Positions 28,337 to 37,889 of a DNA stretch of 47,186 bases are shown piece by piece; positions within the stretch are counted from its first letter, which is position 1, and each line of letters begins with the position of its first letter. The DNA comes from an uncultured Oscillatoriales cyanobacterium (lineage in GTDB: Bacteria; Cyanobacteriota; Cyanobacteriia; Cyanobacteriales; Microcoleaceae): positions 1 through 47,186 of the forward strand of contig CAITND010000109.1 in NCBI GenBank assembly GCA_903893625.1, given 5' to 3'. The translations under genes were made by a program, and so were the position numbers. The notes beneath the pieces are model-generated. The model saw only the letters and a list, made by a program, of their open reading frames with translations, was not told the DNA's origin and did not search any database.

Positions 28337-29104
28337 ATGAAAACCAGATTCTTCACCACTTTAATCTCAACCTTAGCTTTAACAGGTGTTTACGCGACCT
28401 CTGCTCAAGCATTCACTTTCAAAACCAACTATTCTACAACCGATAAGACAACTTGGACACATGACATCTCTTTAGACTCTGTTGAAATTGGCAATAAAAC
28501 CTACGACGATTTTTCCCTGGTCAAAGATGTTAAAGTGATTCAGAATGATCTCTGGACAGGAGGAAATACTGGTGCAGCTAGTAGCGATAGAGGGGATAAT
28601 GCTTCAGGAAATGCTGTAGAAGCAGCAACAGGAAGCGATTTAGCAGCCTCACTGGAAAATCTGAATTTAAGCAATATTGTGGATACAGAAGACAGTGGAA
28701 ACTTCACCCTAAACTTGCTATTTGGCCAATCTGTGAATAATTTCCTGTTCTTTGAACGGGGTATGAACAGTAAATTGAGAGTTCAAGCACTAGATAAAAG
28801 TGGTAAATTAATTGGGAATTCAATTAAATTAGATTCATCAACATGGCAAGCCGCAGGTTATAGCCTCAATACCACAGAAATTGGCGGTACTCAAAAAGTA
28901 GGGTCTTTAGGAGTCAGTTTGTCAGACTTAGGACTGGGCAAAAGTATCACCTCTATCAGTGGCCTCCAGTTGATCAGCAAATCCAGTTACGTTGGCCCAG
29001 ACTTTAAAGTGGTGGGTGTGTCTGTTCCTGAACCCACAACAGTTTTAGGTTTAGGTTTAGTCGGTGCTGCTTTAGCAATGTCTCGTCGCAAAAAAGCTCA
29101 ATAA
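28337..29104 (+). CDS. PEP-CTERM sorting-domain protein, copy 2
   Basis: A 255-residue paralogue of the preceding protein. The signal peptide and first 41 residues are identical, the middle (about 42-215) has diverged apart from conserved patches (DLWTxGNTGAASSDRGDN, FLFFERGxNSKL), and the last 36 residues from GPDFKVVGVS through VPEPTTV to SRRKKAQ are identical again. It is presumably exported and processed by exosortase in the same way. The two-residue length difference comes from small insertions in the middle. Its promoter region differs from that of copy 1 by the twin TATATA palindromes, so expression may differ. Function of the mature domain is unknown. Confidence 0.92.
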   Translation: MKTRFFTTLISTLALTGVYATSAQAFTFKTNYSTTDKTTWTHDISLDSVEIGNKTYDDFSLVKDVKVIQNDLWTGGNTGAASSDRGDNASGNAVEAATGSDLAASLENLNLSNIVDTEDSGNFTLNLLFGQSVNNFLFFERGMNSKLRVQALDKSGKLIGNSIKLDSSTWQAAGYSLNTTEIGGTQKVGSLGVSLSDLGLGKSITSISGLQLISKSSYVGPDFKVVGVSVPEPTTVLGLGLVGAALAMSRRKKAQ

Positions 29105-29145
29105 GGCAGATTCGTTGAATACAATAGAAAACTCTTAATTTACTT

Positions 29146-29190
29146 CCGCCCCATGCAATTTGAAAATATGATGGGGCGGTTTGACTTGAT
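29146..29190 (+). terminator. Terminator of PEP-CTERM gene 2
   Basis: CCGCCCCAT (29146-29154) pairs with ATGGGGCGG (29171-29179), followed by TTTGACTTG. It corresponds to the terminator of copy 1 but both arms of the stem have changed together (CCCTGT/ACAGGG to CCCCAT/ATGGGG), which supports a real RNA structure. Confidence 0.8.
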
Positions 29191-29238
29191 CGAGTAGTTC
29201 AGAAATTGATCCAGTTGCGATCGCAATCTTTATTTTTC

Positions 29239-29508
29239 CTAATAAACTTGTATCCAGGCTTTGACATCATATTCTGTCCAAATCCCATTTTGCCAATAGG
29301 GGTCAGACTCCACTAACTGACGCACCGTTGCTTCATCTTCCGCTTCATAAATCCCAAATATTTTTGTAACATCCTGAGTCGGGCCAATTGTTAATAAAAC
29401 ACCCGATTCTTTTTGTTGTTTTAATCCTTCCAAATGCGCGGCGCGATAGGGTTCCCGCTTTTCCAGAACATCCTCGCAATAGGTTCCAAACATCACATAT
29501 TTTGGCAT
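29239..29508 (-). CDS. YciI-like (YCII family) protein
   Basis: An 89-residue protein of the YciI/YCII-related fold: MPKYVMFGTYCED at the start, R and H in KREPYRAAHLEGLKQQKESG, then LLTIGPTQD, IFGIYEAEDEATVRQLVESDPY and a final WTEYDVKAWIQVY. This fits the dimeric alpha/beta-barrel family, with His as the putative active residue; the reaction is unknown. ATG 29508 is chosen by homologous starts. The frame continues upstream through a heptamer array (codons NRQQSTVNNQQSTT), so an N-terminal repeat-encoded extension from 29562 is possible. It lies 80 bp downstream of pheT on the same strand. Confidence 0.8.
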   Translation of the reverse strand: MPKYVMFGTYCEDVLEKREPYRAAHLEGLKQQKESGVLLTIGPTQDVTKIFGIYEAEDEATVRQLVESDPYWQNGIWTEYDVKAWIQVY

Positions 29509-29511
29509 AGT

Positions 29512-29560
29512 TGTTGATTGTTGATTGTTGACGGTTGATTGTTGACGGTTGACTGTTAAC
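29512..29560. repeat. Heptamer array (TGTTGAY), seven units
   Basis: Seven 7-bp units of TGTTGAT/TGTTGAC/GGTTGAY ending TGTTAAC occupy the gap between pheT and the YciI-like gene. The reverse-complement family (GTCAACA) occurs at 32084-32118 on the other side of pheT. Confidence 0.85.
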
Positions 29561-29588
29561 ACCTCAGCAGATAACAGACAACAGACAA

Positions 29589-32030
29589 CTAACTTCTGAG
29601 ATTAACGTTAAATTGTTGAACTAAAGCATCTCGGACTTTTTGTTGGAAGGGGTCAATATCAGTATCGGTTAAGGTGCGATCGCTAACGCGATAAACTAAA
29701 CGAAACGCCAAACTCCGTTGACCATCAGGTACATTTTTCCCCCGATATTCATCAAAAACTTCCACCGATTCTAATAAATTTCCTGCGGCTTTAGTAATAC
29801 AGCGTTGCAGGTCGGCGACAGGAACCTCGACCGGGACGAAAAAGGCAATATCTCGATCGGTCGCCGGGAAAGTAGAAAAAGGTTTGAATTTACGGACTAA
29901 ATTAGAAGGACGGTTCATCGCTTCTAATAATACCAATAACTGGAATTCAAAGGCATAAACTTGATTCGGTAAATCCTGTTTTTGACACAGTTGAGGATGC
30001 AATTGTCCGAAAATTCCTAACCGTTTTCCCTGTAACCATAAAGAAGCGGTGCGTCCGGGGTGTAATAGTTTTATTGTAGATTCTGGTTTGTATTCAACGG
30101 TTAAATTTAAACGCTGAAATACCGCTTCTAAAATCCCTTTTGCTTCAAACCAAGTTAGGGGTTGGTCTTGACCACTTCTAACCCAACGCCCAAAGCTGCG
30201 ATCGCCTCCCATAATACCAGCAACGGCATCTTGTTCTTTGTATTCATCCCCTTCTTTCCAGAAAATTCGACCGACTTCAAAGCCATTTAACGGCCCATTA
30301 CCATTTTCTAAATTATAAACAAAAGCATCAATTAAACCCGTCAACATTTCGGTGCGTAATGCCGAATATTCCACAAACAAAGGGTTGTCTAAAACAACTT
30401 GATGATCTGCTTCTATTTTTACTAAGGAATAGTGCATTAATTCCATTAGTCCTTCCCCTCGAAAAGCTGCCCGAATTTGTCGAGTTGCTACCTGTTCTAA
30501 GGGGAGATAACCCGATACGCCTTGACTGGGTAAAGTGTCACGGAATTGATCATATCCGTAGAGACGAGCTACTTCTTCGATTAAGTCAATTTCCCGTTCT
30601 AAATCTCGGTAACGATAGGGAGGAACTGTGACTTGCCAAACCACAGAATTGCCCTGAGAATCCTTAACTAATTTACAGCCTAAAGCAGTGAGAATTTTTT
30701 CTACTTCTTCTGGTAATAAATAAGGAGATTCGGCTCGTTTTAGTTGCCCTAAAATTGCATTAATTCGATTCAATCTTAACGTAATTTCAGGAATCTGTAC
30801 TTCAATCCCGCTACTATCGCTTTCTTGACGAATAGGAGTACCAGAAGCTAATTCTTTTAATAATAAAATAGCTCGCCGACAAGCTAACGCTAATTCCGCC
30901 TGATTAACCCCTCGTTCATAACGGGTAGACGACTCACTGCGTAAACCTTGCGCCCGTGCAGAACGCCGAATTGCTATCGGTGCAAAAATAGCCGCTTCTA
31001 ACAGTAAATTCTGGGTTCCTGTAAATACTTCTGTTTCTTCCCCTCCCATCACTCCGGCTAAAGCTACGGGATAATCATTAGCCGTAATTAACAGATTTTG
31101 CTCTTGTAATTTCCGGGTTTGACCATCTAAAGTTTTAATCGATTCATCGGATTTAGCAAAACGCACACCAATAGTTAAATCTGGAGAGGAAGTCACTTGT
31201 TGGAGACGATCTAAATCAAAGGCATGAAGCGGTTGTCCCCATTCGAGTAAAATATAATTAGTTACATCCACAACATTATTAATCGGACGGACACCTGCGG
31301 CTTGTAATCGTCGTTGTAACCAATCAGGAGAGGGAGCAATTTCTACTCCTTCAATAATAGTTCCGATATAGATCGGACAAGCTTGTTTATCAGCAATTTC
31401 AACTGCTAAAGATTGAGACTGATTCTGATGTTCAATTAACACTCCAGTCGCTTCAGGAATTCTTAAACTAGCCCCGGTTAATGCAGCAATTTCACGGGCA
31501 ATTCCCACCATACTTAAGCCATCTGCACGGTTAGCCGTTGCTGTCACATCTAAAATCACATCATCTAACCCTAATAACGGTCTAACATCACTGCCTAATA
31601 CCGGATTTTCAATGTCAAAACTGTGAATTCCTGAAGAGTCTTTTTCTAATCCTAATTCCGCTAAGGAACAAATCATTCCCTCGGAAGAAACGCCCCGTAA
31701 TTTTGTCTTTTTTAGTGTTAAATTAATTTTAGGTAAATGGGTTCCCAAAGTTGCCACAGCCACCACCATTCCTGCTGCTGCATTGGGTGCTCCACAGACA
31801 ATATTAACGGGTTCTGAACCCCCAATATCCACTTGACAAACTCTTAATTTATCGGCATTGGGGTGTTGTTCAGCTTGTAGAATTTTTCCCAGGACAACCC
31901 CATCCGCCCAGGAACGCCAATCTTCAATATCTTCCACTTCAAACCCCGCCATTGTCAGGGTTTCTGCCAACTCTTGGGGGGTCATCTGGATATCTACCAG
32001 TTCTCGCAACCAATTTAGAGAGATACGCAT
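29589..32030 (-). CDS. pheT: Phenylalanyl-tRNA synthetase beta subunit
   Basis: An 813-residue bacterial PheT, which with PheS forms the (alpha-beta)2 enzyme charging tRNA-Phe. Domains are in the normal order: N-terminal [14 protein letters not shown]; an EMAP-II-like tRNA-binding OB fold (about 40-150, [20 protein letters not shown]); B3/B4 editing region (about 200-385, including [17 protein letters not shown]); B5 (about 405-490); the catalytic-like core ([28 protein letters not shown]); and the C-terminal FDX-ACB anticodon-binding domain ([26 protein letters not shown]). pheS is not in the window, so the two subunit genes are unlinked or at least separated, as is common in cyanobacteria. 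Confidence 0.97.
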   Translation of the reverse strand: MRISLNWLRELVDIQMTPQELAETLTMAGFEVEDIEDWRSWADGVVLGKILQAEQHPNADKLRVCQVDIGGSEPVNIVCGAPNAAAGMVVAVATLGTHLPKINLTLKKTKLRGVSSEGMICSLAELGLEKDSSGIHSFDIENPVLGSDVRPLLGLDDVILDVTATANRADGLSMVGIAREIAALTGASLRIPEATGVLIEHQNQSQSLAVEIADKQACPIYIGTIIEGVEIAPSPDWLQRRLQAAGVRPINNVVDVTNYILLEWGQPLHAFDLDRLQQVTSSPDLTIGVRFAKSDESIKTLDGQTRKLQEQNLLITANDYPVALAGVMGGEETEVFTGTQNLLLEAAIFAPIAIRRSARAQGLRSESSTRYERGVNQAELALACRRAILLLKELASGTPIRQESDSSGIEVQIPEITLRLNRINAILGQLKRAESPYLLPEEVEKILTALGCKLVKDSQGNSVVWQVTVPPYRYRDLEREIDLIEEVARLYGYDQFRDTLPSQGVSGYLPLEQVATRQIRAAFRGEGLMELMHYSLVKIEADHQVVLDNPLFVEYSALRTEMLTGLIDAFVYNLENGNGPLNGFEVGRIFWKEGDEYKEQDAVAGIMGGDRSFGRWVRSGQDQPLTWFEAKGILEAVFQRLNLTVEYKPESTIKLLHPGRTASLWLQGKRLGIFGQLHPQLCQKQDLPNQVYAFEFQLLVLLEAMNRPSNLVRKFKPFSTFPATDRDIAFFVPVEVPVADLQRCITKAAGNLLESVEVFDEYRGKNVPDGQRSLAFRLVYRVSDRTLTDTDIDPFQQKVRDALVQQFNVNLRS

Positions 32031-32444
32031 CGTTGTTTGCTTTCAATGTTCCTAGTCCATTGTTGCAGAAGTGGGGTATTACCGTTAACCGTCAACAGCC
32101 AACAGCCAGCAGTCAACATCTACCCATTTATTAGATCTAACTGCTATCCTGGTGTCAAGTCTGTATTCCGTTGACACTCCACTGCCTAAAGGCGATAAGT
32201 AGGAATAACCATCTACCTGAAGAAACCATCCTAGTTGCGAAAGTTAACGATTCTCAGGTGATAATAGAGGTAAAGAGAAACATTTGTGATATGGGAGTTG
32301 GATATATTCAAGTCATGATGCAAAAACCCACATTCATGTAAGAGTTACCAGGAGTAACCTGTGCCGCTGTCTGATATGGCTTAATTCTATTAATATGGGT
32401 TTTGCAAGTCCTCCGTCCACTGGTACAAAGCAATCTCAAACACC
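32031..32444. promoter_or_regulatory. Divergent region between pheT and the kinase gene
   Basis: 414 bp with no gene. It contains a heptamer array at 32084-32118 and otherwise unique sequence that must hold promoters for both flanking genes. No T-box or other tRNA-sensing leader is recognised before pheT. Confidence 0.5.
32084..32118. repeat. Heptamer array (GTCAACA/GCCAACA), five units
   Basis: GTTAACC, GTCAACA, GCCAACA, GCCAGCA and GTCAACA in a row. It is the reverse-complement family of the 29512-29560 array, so pheT and the YciI boundary are bracketed by inverted heptamer arrays. Confidence 0.8.
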
Positions 32445-34106
32445 ATGAGCTACTGTGTCAATCCAGCCTGCCCTCAACCCGAAAATGTAGATGATGCCCT
32501 CAAGTGCAAGGCTTGTGGCTCAAAATTGCTGTTGAGAAATCGATACCAAGTCATTCAACCTTTGGGCAAAGGGGGTTTTGGAGCAACATTTCTGGCTCAG
32601 GATATTTCGTTACCCGGACGTCCTAGTTGTGTGGTTAAACAACTGCGTCCTTCTGCCACATCAGCCCGAATTTTAGAAATGGCGCGAGAGTTATTTCAAC
32701 GGGAAGCAAAAACCCTGGGTAAAATTGGTGATCATCCCCAAATTCCTCGCCTAATTGATTATTTTGTTGGGGGAAAACAATTCTATCTAGTGCAAGAATA
32801 TATTGATGGTTATACCTTAAAACAAGAAGTCAAAGAAAAAGGAATTTTTAACGAGACACAAGCCAAAAAGTTTCTTCAAGAAATTTTACCTTTATTAAAT
32901 TATATTCATAGTCAAGAAGTTATTCATCGAGATATTAAACCTGCGAATATTTTACGACGACGAATTGATCAACATCTGGTTTTAATTGACTTTGGAGCGG
33001 TGAAGGATCAAGTCAATCAAGCAACCATGATGGGAACGGGACAAACAGCCTTTACTAATTTTGCCATTGGCACGTCGGGGTTTGCTCCTCCTGAACAAAT
33101 GGCCTTACGTCCGGTTTATGCCAGTGATATTTATGCGGCGGGGATGACCTGCGTTTACTTAATGACAGGGAAGTCTCCCAATGCCTTTGAAAGTAATCCG
33201 GTGACGGGGGAAATTGTGTGGCTACCCCATTTGGACGTGAGTGATTCCTTTGCGAGTATATTGCAACGGATGTTGGAATTTTCCGTACAGTATCGCTATC
33301 AATCAGCACAAGATGTTCTGCGAGCATTAGATTCAGAATCCAGTTATGGGATGCTTGCAGACGGGATGGTGATGCAACAAAAGTCTAACTCAACTCCTAC
33401 AAAATCAACAACCCCGACTCAGGAAGCGACTTTTTTGAATGAACCGAATACCAGCTTGAGCTTACCTTCAAAGCAGATGGCTGCACAAATTCGCGCTAGA
33501 AATCAACGGTTAGCGAAGAAAAAACAACCCAATCCTGCCGAGGATACGGATATTTATGATCAAACATCTGTTACGAGTGGGTTAAGTGCAACTCAAGGTG
33601 CTCCAAGAACCATGATTTATGATTCCATCCCGAATCATAAACTCACTTCTTCTTCACCTCCACCTTCAGCACCCAAATGGAATGAAAATACATTAAAAAC
33701 TGCTTATGCCAAAGGAAGGCGGGATTTTGCCGACTGTGAATTGACGGGTTTGAATTTACAAAATTTCGAGGGTTGTGATGCTAATTTTTATGAATCCCGT
33801 TTAAGTAATACCAATTTTCAAGGCGCGGATTTAACCGAGGCAAATTTTGGTCGAGCCCGATTAACGAATGTCAATTTTCGGAATGCCAAATTAGTCAAAG
33901 CGTATTTAAGTAATGCTAATTTAGAAGGATCAGATCTTCGGGGGGCAAATCTGAGAAATGCCTGTTTAAATCGGTCTAATTTGCGAGGTGTTAATCTCTG
34001 CGGTGCAAATCTAACCAATGCCATTGTCACCGATGAACAATTAGCGATGGCTAAACTGAATTGGCGCACGATTAGACCCAATGGAAAACGGAAATGGTGG
34101 TTTTGA
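32445..34106 (+). CDS. Ser/Thr protein kinase with zinc ribbon and pentapeptide repeats (SpkB-like)
   Basis: A 553-residue Hanks-type kinase resembling Synechocystis SpkB. The N-terminus has a Cys4 cluster (C4, C9, C21, C24) in MSYCVNPACPQPE..KCKACGSK, a probable zinc ribbon. The kinase domain (about 34-300) shows LGKGGFGATFLAQD (P-loop), VVKQL (catalytic Lys), HRDIKPANIL (catalytic loop), DFGAVKD (DFG) and GTSGFAPPEQ (activation segment). A Ser/Thr/Pro-rich linker (about 305-410) leads to a C-terminal pentapeptide-repeat domain (about 425-535, ADLTEANFGRARLTNVNF and similar), a right-handed beta-helix used in protein contacts. No membrane segment is seen. Substrates are unknown; SpkB has been linked to oxidative-stress signalling. 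Confidence 0.92.
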   Translation: MSYCVNPACPQPENVDDALKCKACGSKLLLRNRYQVIQPLGKGGFGATFLAQDISLPGRPSCVVKQLRPSATSARILEMARELFQREAKTLGKIGDHPQIPRLIDYFVGGKQFYLVQEYIDGYTLKQEVKEKGIFNETQAKKFLQEILPLLNYIHSQEVIHRDIKPANILRRRIDQHLVLIDFGAVKDQVNQATMMGTGQTAFTNFAIGTSGFAPPEQMALRPVYASDIYAAGMTCVYLMTGKSPNAFESNPVTGEIVWLPHLDVSDSFASILQRMLEFSVQYRYQSAQDVLRALDSESSYGMLADGMVMQQKSNSTPTKSTTPTQEATFLNEPNTSLSLPSKQMAAQIRARNQRLAKKKQPNPAEDTDIYDQTSVTSGLSATQGAPRTMIYDSIPNHKLTSSSPPPSAPKWNENTLKTAYAKGRRDFADCELTGLNLQNFEGCDANFYESRLSNTNFQGADLTEANFGRARLTNVNFRNAKLVKAYLSNANLEGSDLRGANLRNACLNRSNLRGVNLCGANLTNAIVTDEQLAMAKLNWRTIRPNGKRKWWF

Positions 34107-34210
34107 ACAGAATTTTGTTTGGGTGGTCTGATTGTCCTGCTTCCCTCTCCACCTGTCCCCATCTCTGTATTAACATAGTAAGGTGTTTTGCCCCCTAAAC
34201 TGAAGAAAAT

Positions 34211-36313
34211 ATGAGTACGACTACAACAATGACAGAAAATCCCCTACTGATTGGTCAGGGATTACCACCCTTTGAAAAGATGACACCGGATGATGTTGTT
34301 CCTGGGATTACGCAACTGTTAATGGAATTGGAACAGGATCTCGCCAGCTTAGAAACCTATCTTAAACCTACCTGGACGGATTTAGTTGAACCCCTACAAA
34401 AATTGCAAGAACGGTTAACCTGGAGTTGGGGAATTGTGGGGCATTTAATGGGGGTAAAAAATAGCCCTGAATTGAGAACAGCCCATGAAACAGTTCAGCC
34501 TAATATTGTGCAGTTTATCAATAAACTCAATCAAAGTAAAATCATTTATCAAGCTTTTAAACAGTTAAGAAATAGCCTAGAATGGGAGCAGTTAGATTCG
34601 GCTCAACAACGCATTGTGAATACGGCTCTGCGAGATGCAGAATTATCCGGGGTGGGATTAGAAGGAAAAGAACGCGATCGTTTTAATACGATTCAATTAG
34701 AATTAGCTGAACTTTCAACTAAATTTTCTAATCATGTTTTAGATGCCACAAAAGCGTTTAGTTTAACCCTCACGACACCCGAAGAAATTGCCGGGTTACC
34801 GCCTAGTTTACTCAGTTTAGCAGCTCAAGCTGCTCGTTCAGCCGGGGAAGAAAACGCCACCCCAGAAAACGGCCCCTGGCGAATTACCTTGGATTTTCCC
34901 AGTTTTGGCCCCTTCTTAAAATATAGTAGGAGGAGAGATTTACGCGAACAAGTGTATCGGGGTTATATGAGTCGTGCTTCTAGTGGGGAATTAGATAATT
35001 TTCCCTTAATTGAACGCATTTTAGAACTCAAAAAACAGAAAGCTAGTATTTTGGGTTTTAATAGCTATGCAGAACTGAGTTTAGCAAGTAAAATGGCTCC
35101 CAATGTGGCAGCAGTAGAAGCATTATTAGAAGAATTACGCATTGTCAGTTATGATGCGGCTCAACAGGAATTTGAAGATTTAAAAGCCTTTGCTGCTGCA
35201 AAAGGGGCAGAAGAAACAGAGAATTTACAACATTGGGATATGGCTTTTTGGTCAGAACGCCAACGGGAAGAAAAATTCGACTTTACTGATGAAGAATTAC
35301 GGCCATATTTTGCCTTACCGCAAGTTTTAGAGGGGTTATTTGGGTTAGTTCATCGCATTTTTGGCATTATTATTACTCCGGCGGATGGTCAAGCACCTAT
35401 TTGGCAGGAAGAGGTTCGCTATTTTCAAGTAGCGGATAAAAGCGGAAATCCGATTGCGTATTTCCATTTAGACGCCTATAGTCGCCCAGCAGAAAAACGA
35501 GGAGGGGCATGGATGGATGAGTGTATTACTCGCGCTAAATTTGTAGAACAGGGGGAAACAAAAGTGCGATTACCTGTGGCTTATTTACAGTGTAATCAAA
35601 CGCCTCCGGTAGATGATAAACCCAGTTTAATGACGTTTACAGAAGTGGAAACGTTATTCCATGAATTTGGTCACGGGTTACAACATATGTTAACAACGGT
35701 TGACTATGCAGGAGCGGCAGGAATTAATAATGTGGAATGGGATGCAGTGGAATTGCCGAGCCAATTTATGGAAAATTGGTGTTATGATCGAGCCACATTA
35801 TTTGGCATGGCAAAACATTATCAAACGGGAGAAACTTTACCCGAACATTATTACCAAAAGTTGTTAGCGGCTAAAACCTATATGAGCGGAACCGGAATGC
35901 TGCGACAACTCCATTTTGCTTTTGTCGATATTGAGTTACATCACCGTTATCAACTCGGAGGCAGTGAAAGTATTAGTGATGTTCGCAACCGCATTGCCGA
36001 GAAAAGCATGATTTTAAAACCTCTGCCAGAAGATGCTTTTTTATGTGCCTTTGGTCATATTTTCGCTGGCGGTTATGCAGCAGGATATTACAGTTATAAA
36101 TGGGCAGAAGTGTTGAGTGCTGATGCTTTTGCCGCTTTTGAAGAAGCAGGATTAGAAAATGAAAATGCTATCTCTGAAACCGGGAAACGCTTCCGCGATA
36201 CGGTGTTAGCATTAGGAGGAAGTTTGCATCCGATGGAAGTGTTTAAAGCCTTCCGAGGTCGAGAACCGAGTACAAAACCTCTATTAATTCATAGTGGTTT
36301 AGTAGCAGCTTAA
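34211..36313 (+). CDS. M3-family oligopeptidase A-like metallopeptidase
   Basis: A 700-residue zinc metallopeptidase of family M3 (PrlC/OpdA/Dcp-like), a cytosolic enzyme that degrades short peptides, including cleaved signal peptides. The zinc-binding helix HEFGHGLQHML is at about residue 487-497, with the third ligand in the downstream NVEWDAVELPSQFMENW region. The N-terminus MSTTTTMTENPLLIGQGLPPFE matches the family after a short extension; the second ATG (34229) is another possible start. Length is typical. It is immediately followed by a 12-copy heptamer array. Confidence 0.94.
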   Translation: MSTTTTMTENPLLIGQGLPPFEKMTPDDVVPGITQLLMELEQDLASLETYLKPTWTDLVEPLQKLQERLTWSWGIVGHLMGVKNSPELRTAHETVQPNIVQFINKLNQSKIIYQAFKQLRNSLEWEQLDSAQQRIVNTALRDAELSGVGLEGKERDRFNTIQLELAELSTKFSNHVLDATKAFSLTLTTPEEIAGLPPSLLSLAAQAARSAGEENATPENGPWRITLDFPSFGPFLKYSRRRDLREQVYRGYMSRASSGELDNFPLIERILELKKQKASILGFNSYAELSLASKMAPNVAAVEALLEELRIVSYDAAQQEFEDLKAFAAAKGAEETENLQHWDMAFWSERQREEKFDFTDEELRPYFALPQVLEGLFGLVHRIFGIIITPADGQAPIWQEEVRYFQVADKSGNPIAYFHLDAYSRPAEKRGGAWMDECITRAKFVEQGETKVRLPVAYLQCNQTPPVDDKPSLMTFTEVETLFHEFGHGLQHMLTTVDYAGAAGINNVEWDAVELPSQFMENWCYDRATLFGMAKHYQTGETLPEHYYQKLLAAKTYMSGTGMLRQLHFAFVDIELHHRYQLGGSESISDVRNRIAEKSMILKPLPEDAFLCAFGHIFAGGYAAGYYSYKWAEVLSADAFAAFEEAGLENENAISETGKRFRDTVLALGGSLHPMEVFKAFRGREPSTKPLLIHSGLVAA

Positions 36314-36395
36314 TCAGTAATCAGTAATCAGTAATCAGTAATCAGTAATCAGTAATCAGTAATCAGTAATCAGTAATCAGTAATCAGTAATCAGT
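36312..36395. repeat. Twelve perfect copies of AATCAGT
   Basis: Uninterrupted 84-bp heptamer array starting within the stop region of the oligopeptidase gene (TAA at 36311-36313) and ending 31 bp before the ATG of the second Uma2 gene. Perfect identity suggests ongoing slippage and copy-number variation. The unit belongs to the same family as the inverted repeat at 13929/14104. Confidence 0.95.
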
Positions 36396-36426
36396 AAATG
36401 GTTAATCGTTGAGGAAATTGAAAATA

Positions 36427-36984
36427 ATGGTATTATCTTTATATACAATAACGGATGCTGAATTGATGCAAATCAGTTCTCAAAATCCCGATTTACGCTT
36501 TGAACGCAATGCAGATGGAACGTTAGTAACTATGGCTCCTACAGGTGGGATTTCAGGAAATCGAGAATTAAAGTTTGGCTCTCGTTTATTGGTTTGGGTA
36601 GAAAGCCAAAACTTAGGAGAAGTGTTTGGTTCCAGTACCGGATTTAAACTTCCTAATGGAGCAATTCGTTCTCCTGATGTGGCGTTTGTTGCTCAAGAAC
36701 TTTTACCTCAAGGATGGGATGAAGGAGAAGATGAATTTTTAAATTTAGTGCCGGATTTTGTCATAGAAATTCGATCTAAAACCGATCGGTTGAAAAAATG
36801 TCAAGAAAAAATGACTGAATATATTGAAAATGGGGTGCGGTTGGGGTGGTTAATTGACCGTCAAAATCAACAAGCTTGGGTCTATCGTGCTGATAGTTCA
36901 ATTACTCAATATCCCGCCACCGCAACATTAACTGGAGAAGATATAGTTCCAGGATTTACAATAGCGTTAAACTCCTTAATTTAG
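36427..36984 (+). CDS. Uma2-family (DUF820) endonuclease-like protein, second copy
   Basis: A 185-residue Uma2/DUF820 protein. Family features are SPDVAFV, PDFVIEIRSKTDRLKKCQEKMTEYIENGVRLGWLID and a final VPGFTIALNSLI. The E-x-R-S-K segment and following Lys give the PD-(D/E)XK-like core. It is not a close copy of the gene at 332. ATG 36427 is preferred: GAGG lies upstream, whereas the longer frame begins at TTG 36409 inside the array-proximal sequence. Its 3' end overlaps the convergent FecR gene by 4 nt, so the two transcripts are antisense at their ends. Confidence 0.87.
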   Translation: MVLSLYTITDAELMQISSQNPDLRFERNADGTLVTMAPTGGISGNRELKFGSRLLVWVESQNLGEVFGSSTGFKLPNGAIRSPDVAFVAQELLPQGWDEGEDEFLNLVPDFVIEIRSKTDRLKKCQEKMTEYIENGVRLGWLIDRQNQQAWVYRADSSITQYPATATLTGEDIVPGFTIALNSLI

Positions 36985-37754
36985 AAGGGTAAACGCGGAC
37001 TGGGAATGGGAATGGGAGGCGTTGGAATTGAAGGAGTAGGAATTCCAGTAGTGGAACAACTAAACCCTGGTAAAAAACGAGAACAGAGGGAATATAATGC
37101 CCCTTCTGGTGTTACAGGAATCGTAAATCCTGAGAATAATCGACCCGATAAAATAGACACAATTTCTTCAGGGGTCATAGGAATGACCTGACTTAAAATT
37201 CCTTGTAAAACGGATACCTTTTCACCTTCTTTGACTTCTACAGGTTCTCCAGTTCCAGTAGAGGAACTCACCTGTACTGTTCCTTCCAAAACTTTAATAT
37301 TACCTGTATTGTTATCGGTAGTTTCTAAGACATAAATTGTTCCTTGAACCCCAACGGTAAACCCCGCAATACATCCATTAATAGGGCCACTAACTAAGAT
37401 TTGTCCCTGTTTTATTTCCACGCATTGACCGACCGTAACAATAGAATTAGCATCCATGCGTCCGGCTGCGCCATTATTAAATATTACTCCGGCGCGAGAT
37501 TTTTTTGTAAGCACAATTTGCCCAAATTCCGCTTTATCCTCTACTTTGGCTTGATTATCCTGAATAAAGACTTGATCTCCATCTAAAATTTCTTGAATGA
37601 TAGCAAGATTAATCTGAGCAACGGTAGACTGTTGGAACAGTCCGGTACTGAAAACGAGAAATAATCCAATAATTAAACCCATTAAAATTCGTCTCCAGTA
37701 ACGAGGAGATTGAAACCAGCCAGAAAATGCAGAAAAAAGGGAAAGCGTTAACAT
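36981..37754 (-). CDS. FecR-domain exported protein
   Basis: A 257-residue protein with an N-terminal basic segment (RYWRR) and hydrophobic signal or anchor (about 25-42), then a FecR-like domain (about 65-195: GDQVFIQDNQAKVEDKAEFGQIVLTKKSRAGVIFNNGAAGRMDANSIVTVG..GTIYVLE..VLEGTVQVSS..VKEGEKVSV). Such domains usually sense signals in the periplasm. No anti-sigma cytoplasmic domain or sigma factor gene accompanies it. The C-terminus is Pro-rich (PTPSIPTPPIPIPSPRLPF). Its start is divergent from the CHAT-TPR gene with 135 bp between. The start is uncertain: ATG 37754 lacks a good ribosome binding site; an inner ATG at 37682 has GGAG upstream but would shorten the signal region. Confidence 0.83.
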   Translation of the reverse strand: MLTLSLFSAFSGWFQSPRYWRRILMGLIIGLFLVFSTGLFQQSTVAQINLAIIQEILDGDQVFIQDNQAKVEDKAEFGQIVLTKKSRAGVIFNNGAAGRMDANSIVTVGQCVEIKQGQILVSGPINGCIAGFTVGVQGTIYVLETTDNNTGNIKVLEGTVQVSSSTGTGEPVEVKEGEKVSVLQGILSQVIPMTPEEIVSILSGRLFSGFTIPVTPEGALYSLCSRFLPGFSCSTTGIPTPSIPTPPIPIPSPRLPF

Positions 37755-37889
37755 AAGTTAAGAGGAGAATGAGAAACTTAAAGCGATTCGTAAATCCTGA
37801 CACTCATTAGATTAGAATGACCTGTAAAATCGTCTAGGATACTTTGATCACCTCATCCTAAACGCTGGGATTGAATTGGGAATTGAGTC

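Noticed and set aside
36312-36395. AATCAGT array as a possible CRISPR or origin iteron cluster
   Set aside because: Units are 7 bp with no spacers, and there are no cas, dnaA or replication genes nearby; it fits cyanobacterial short tandem repeats.
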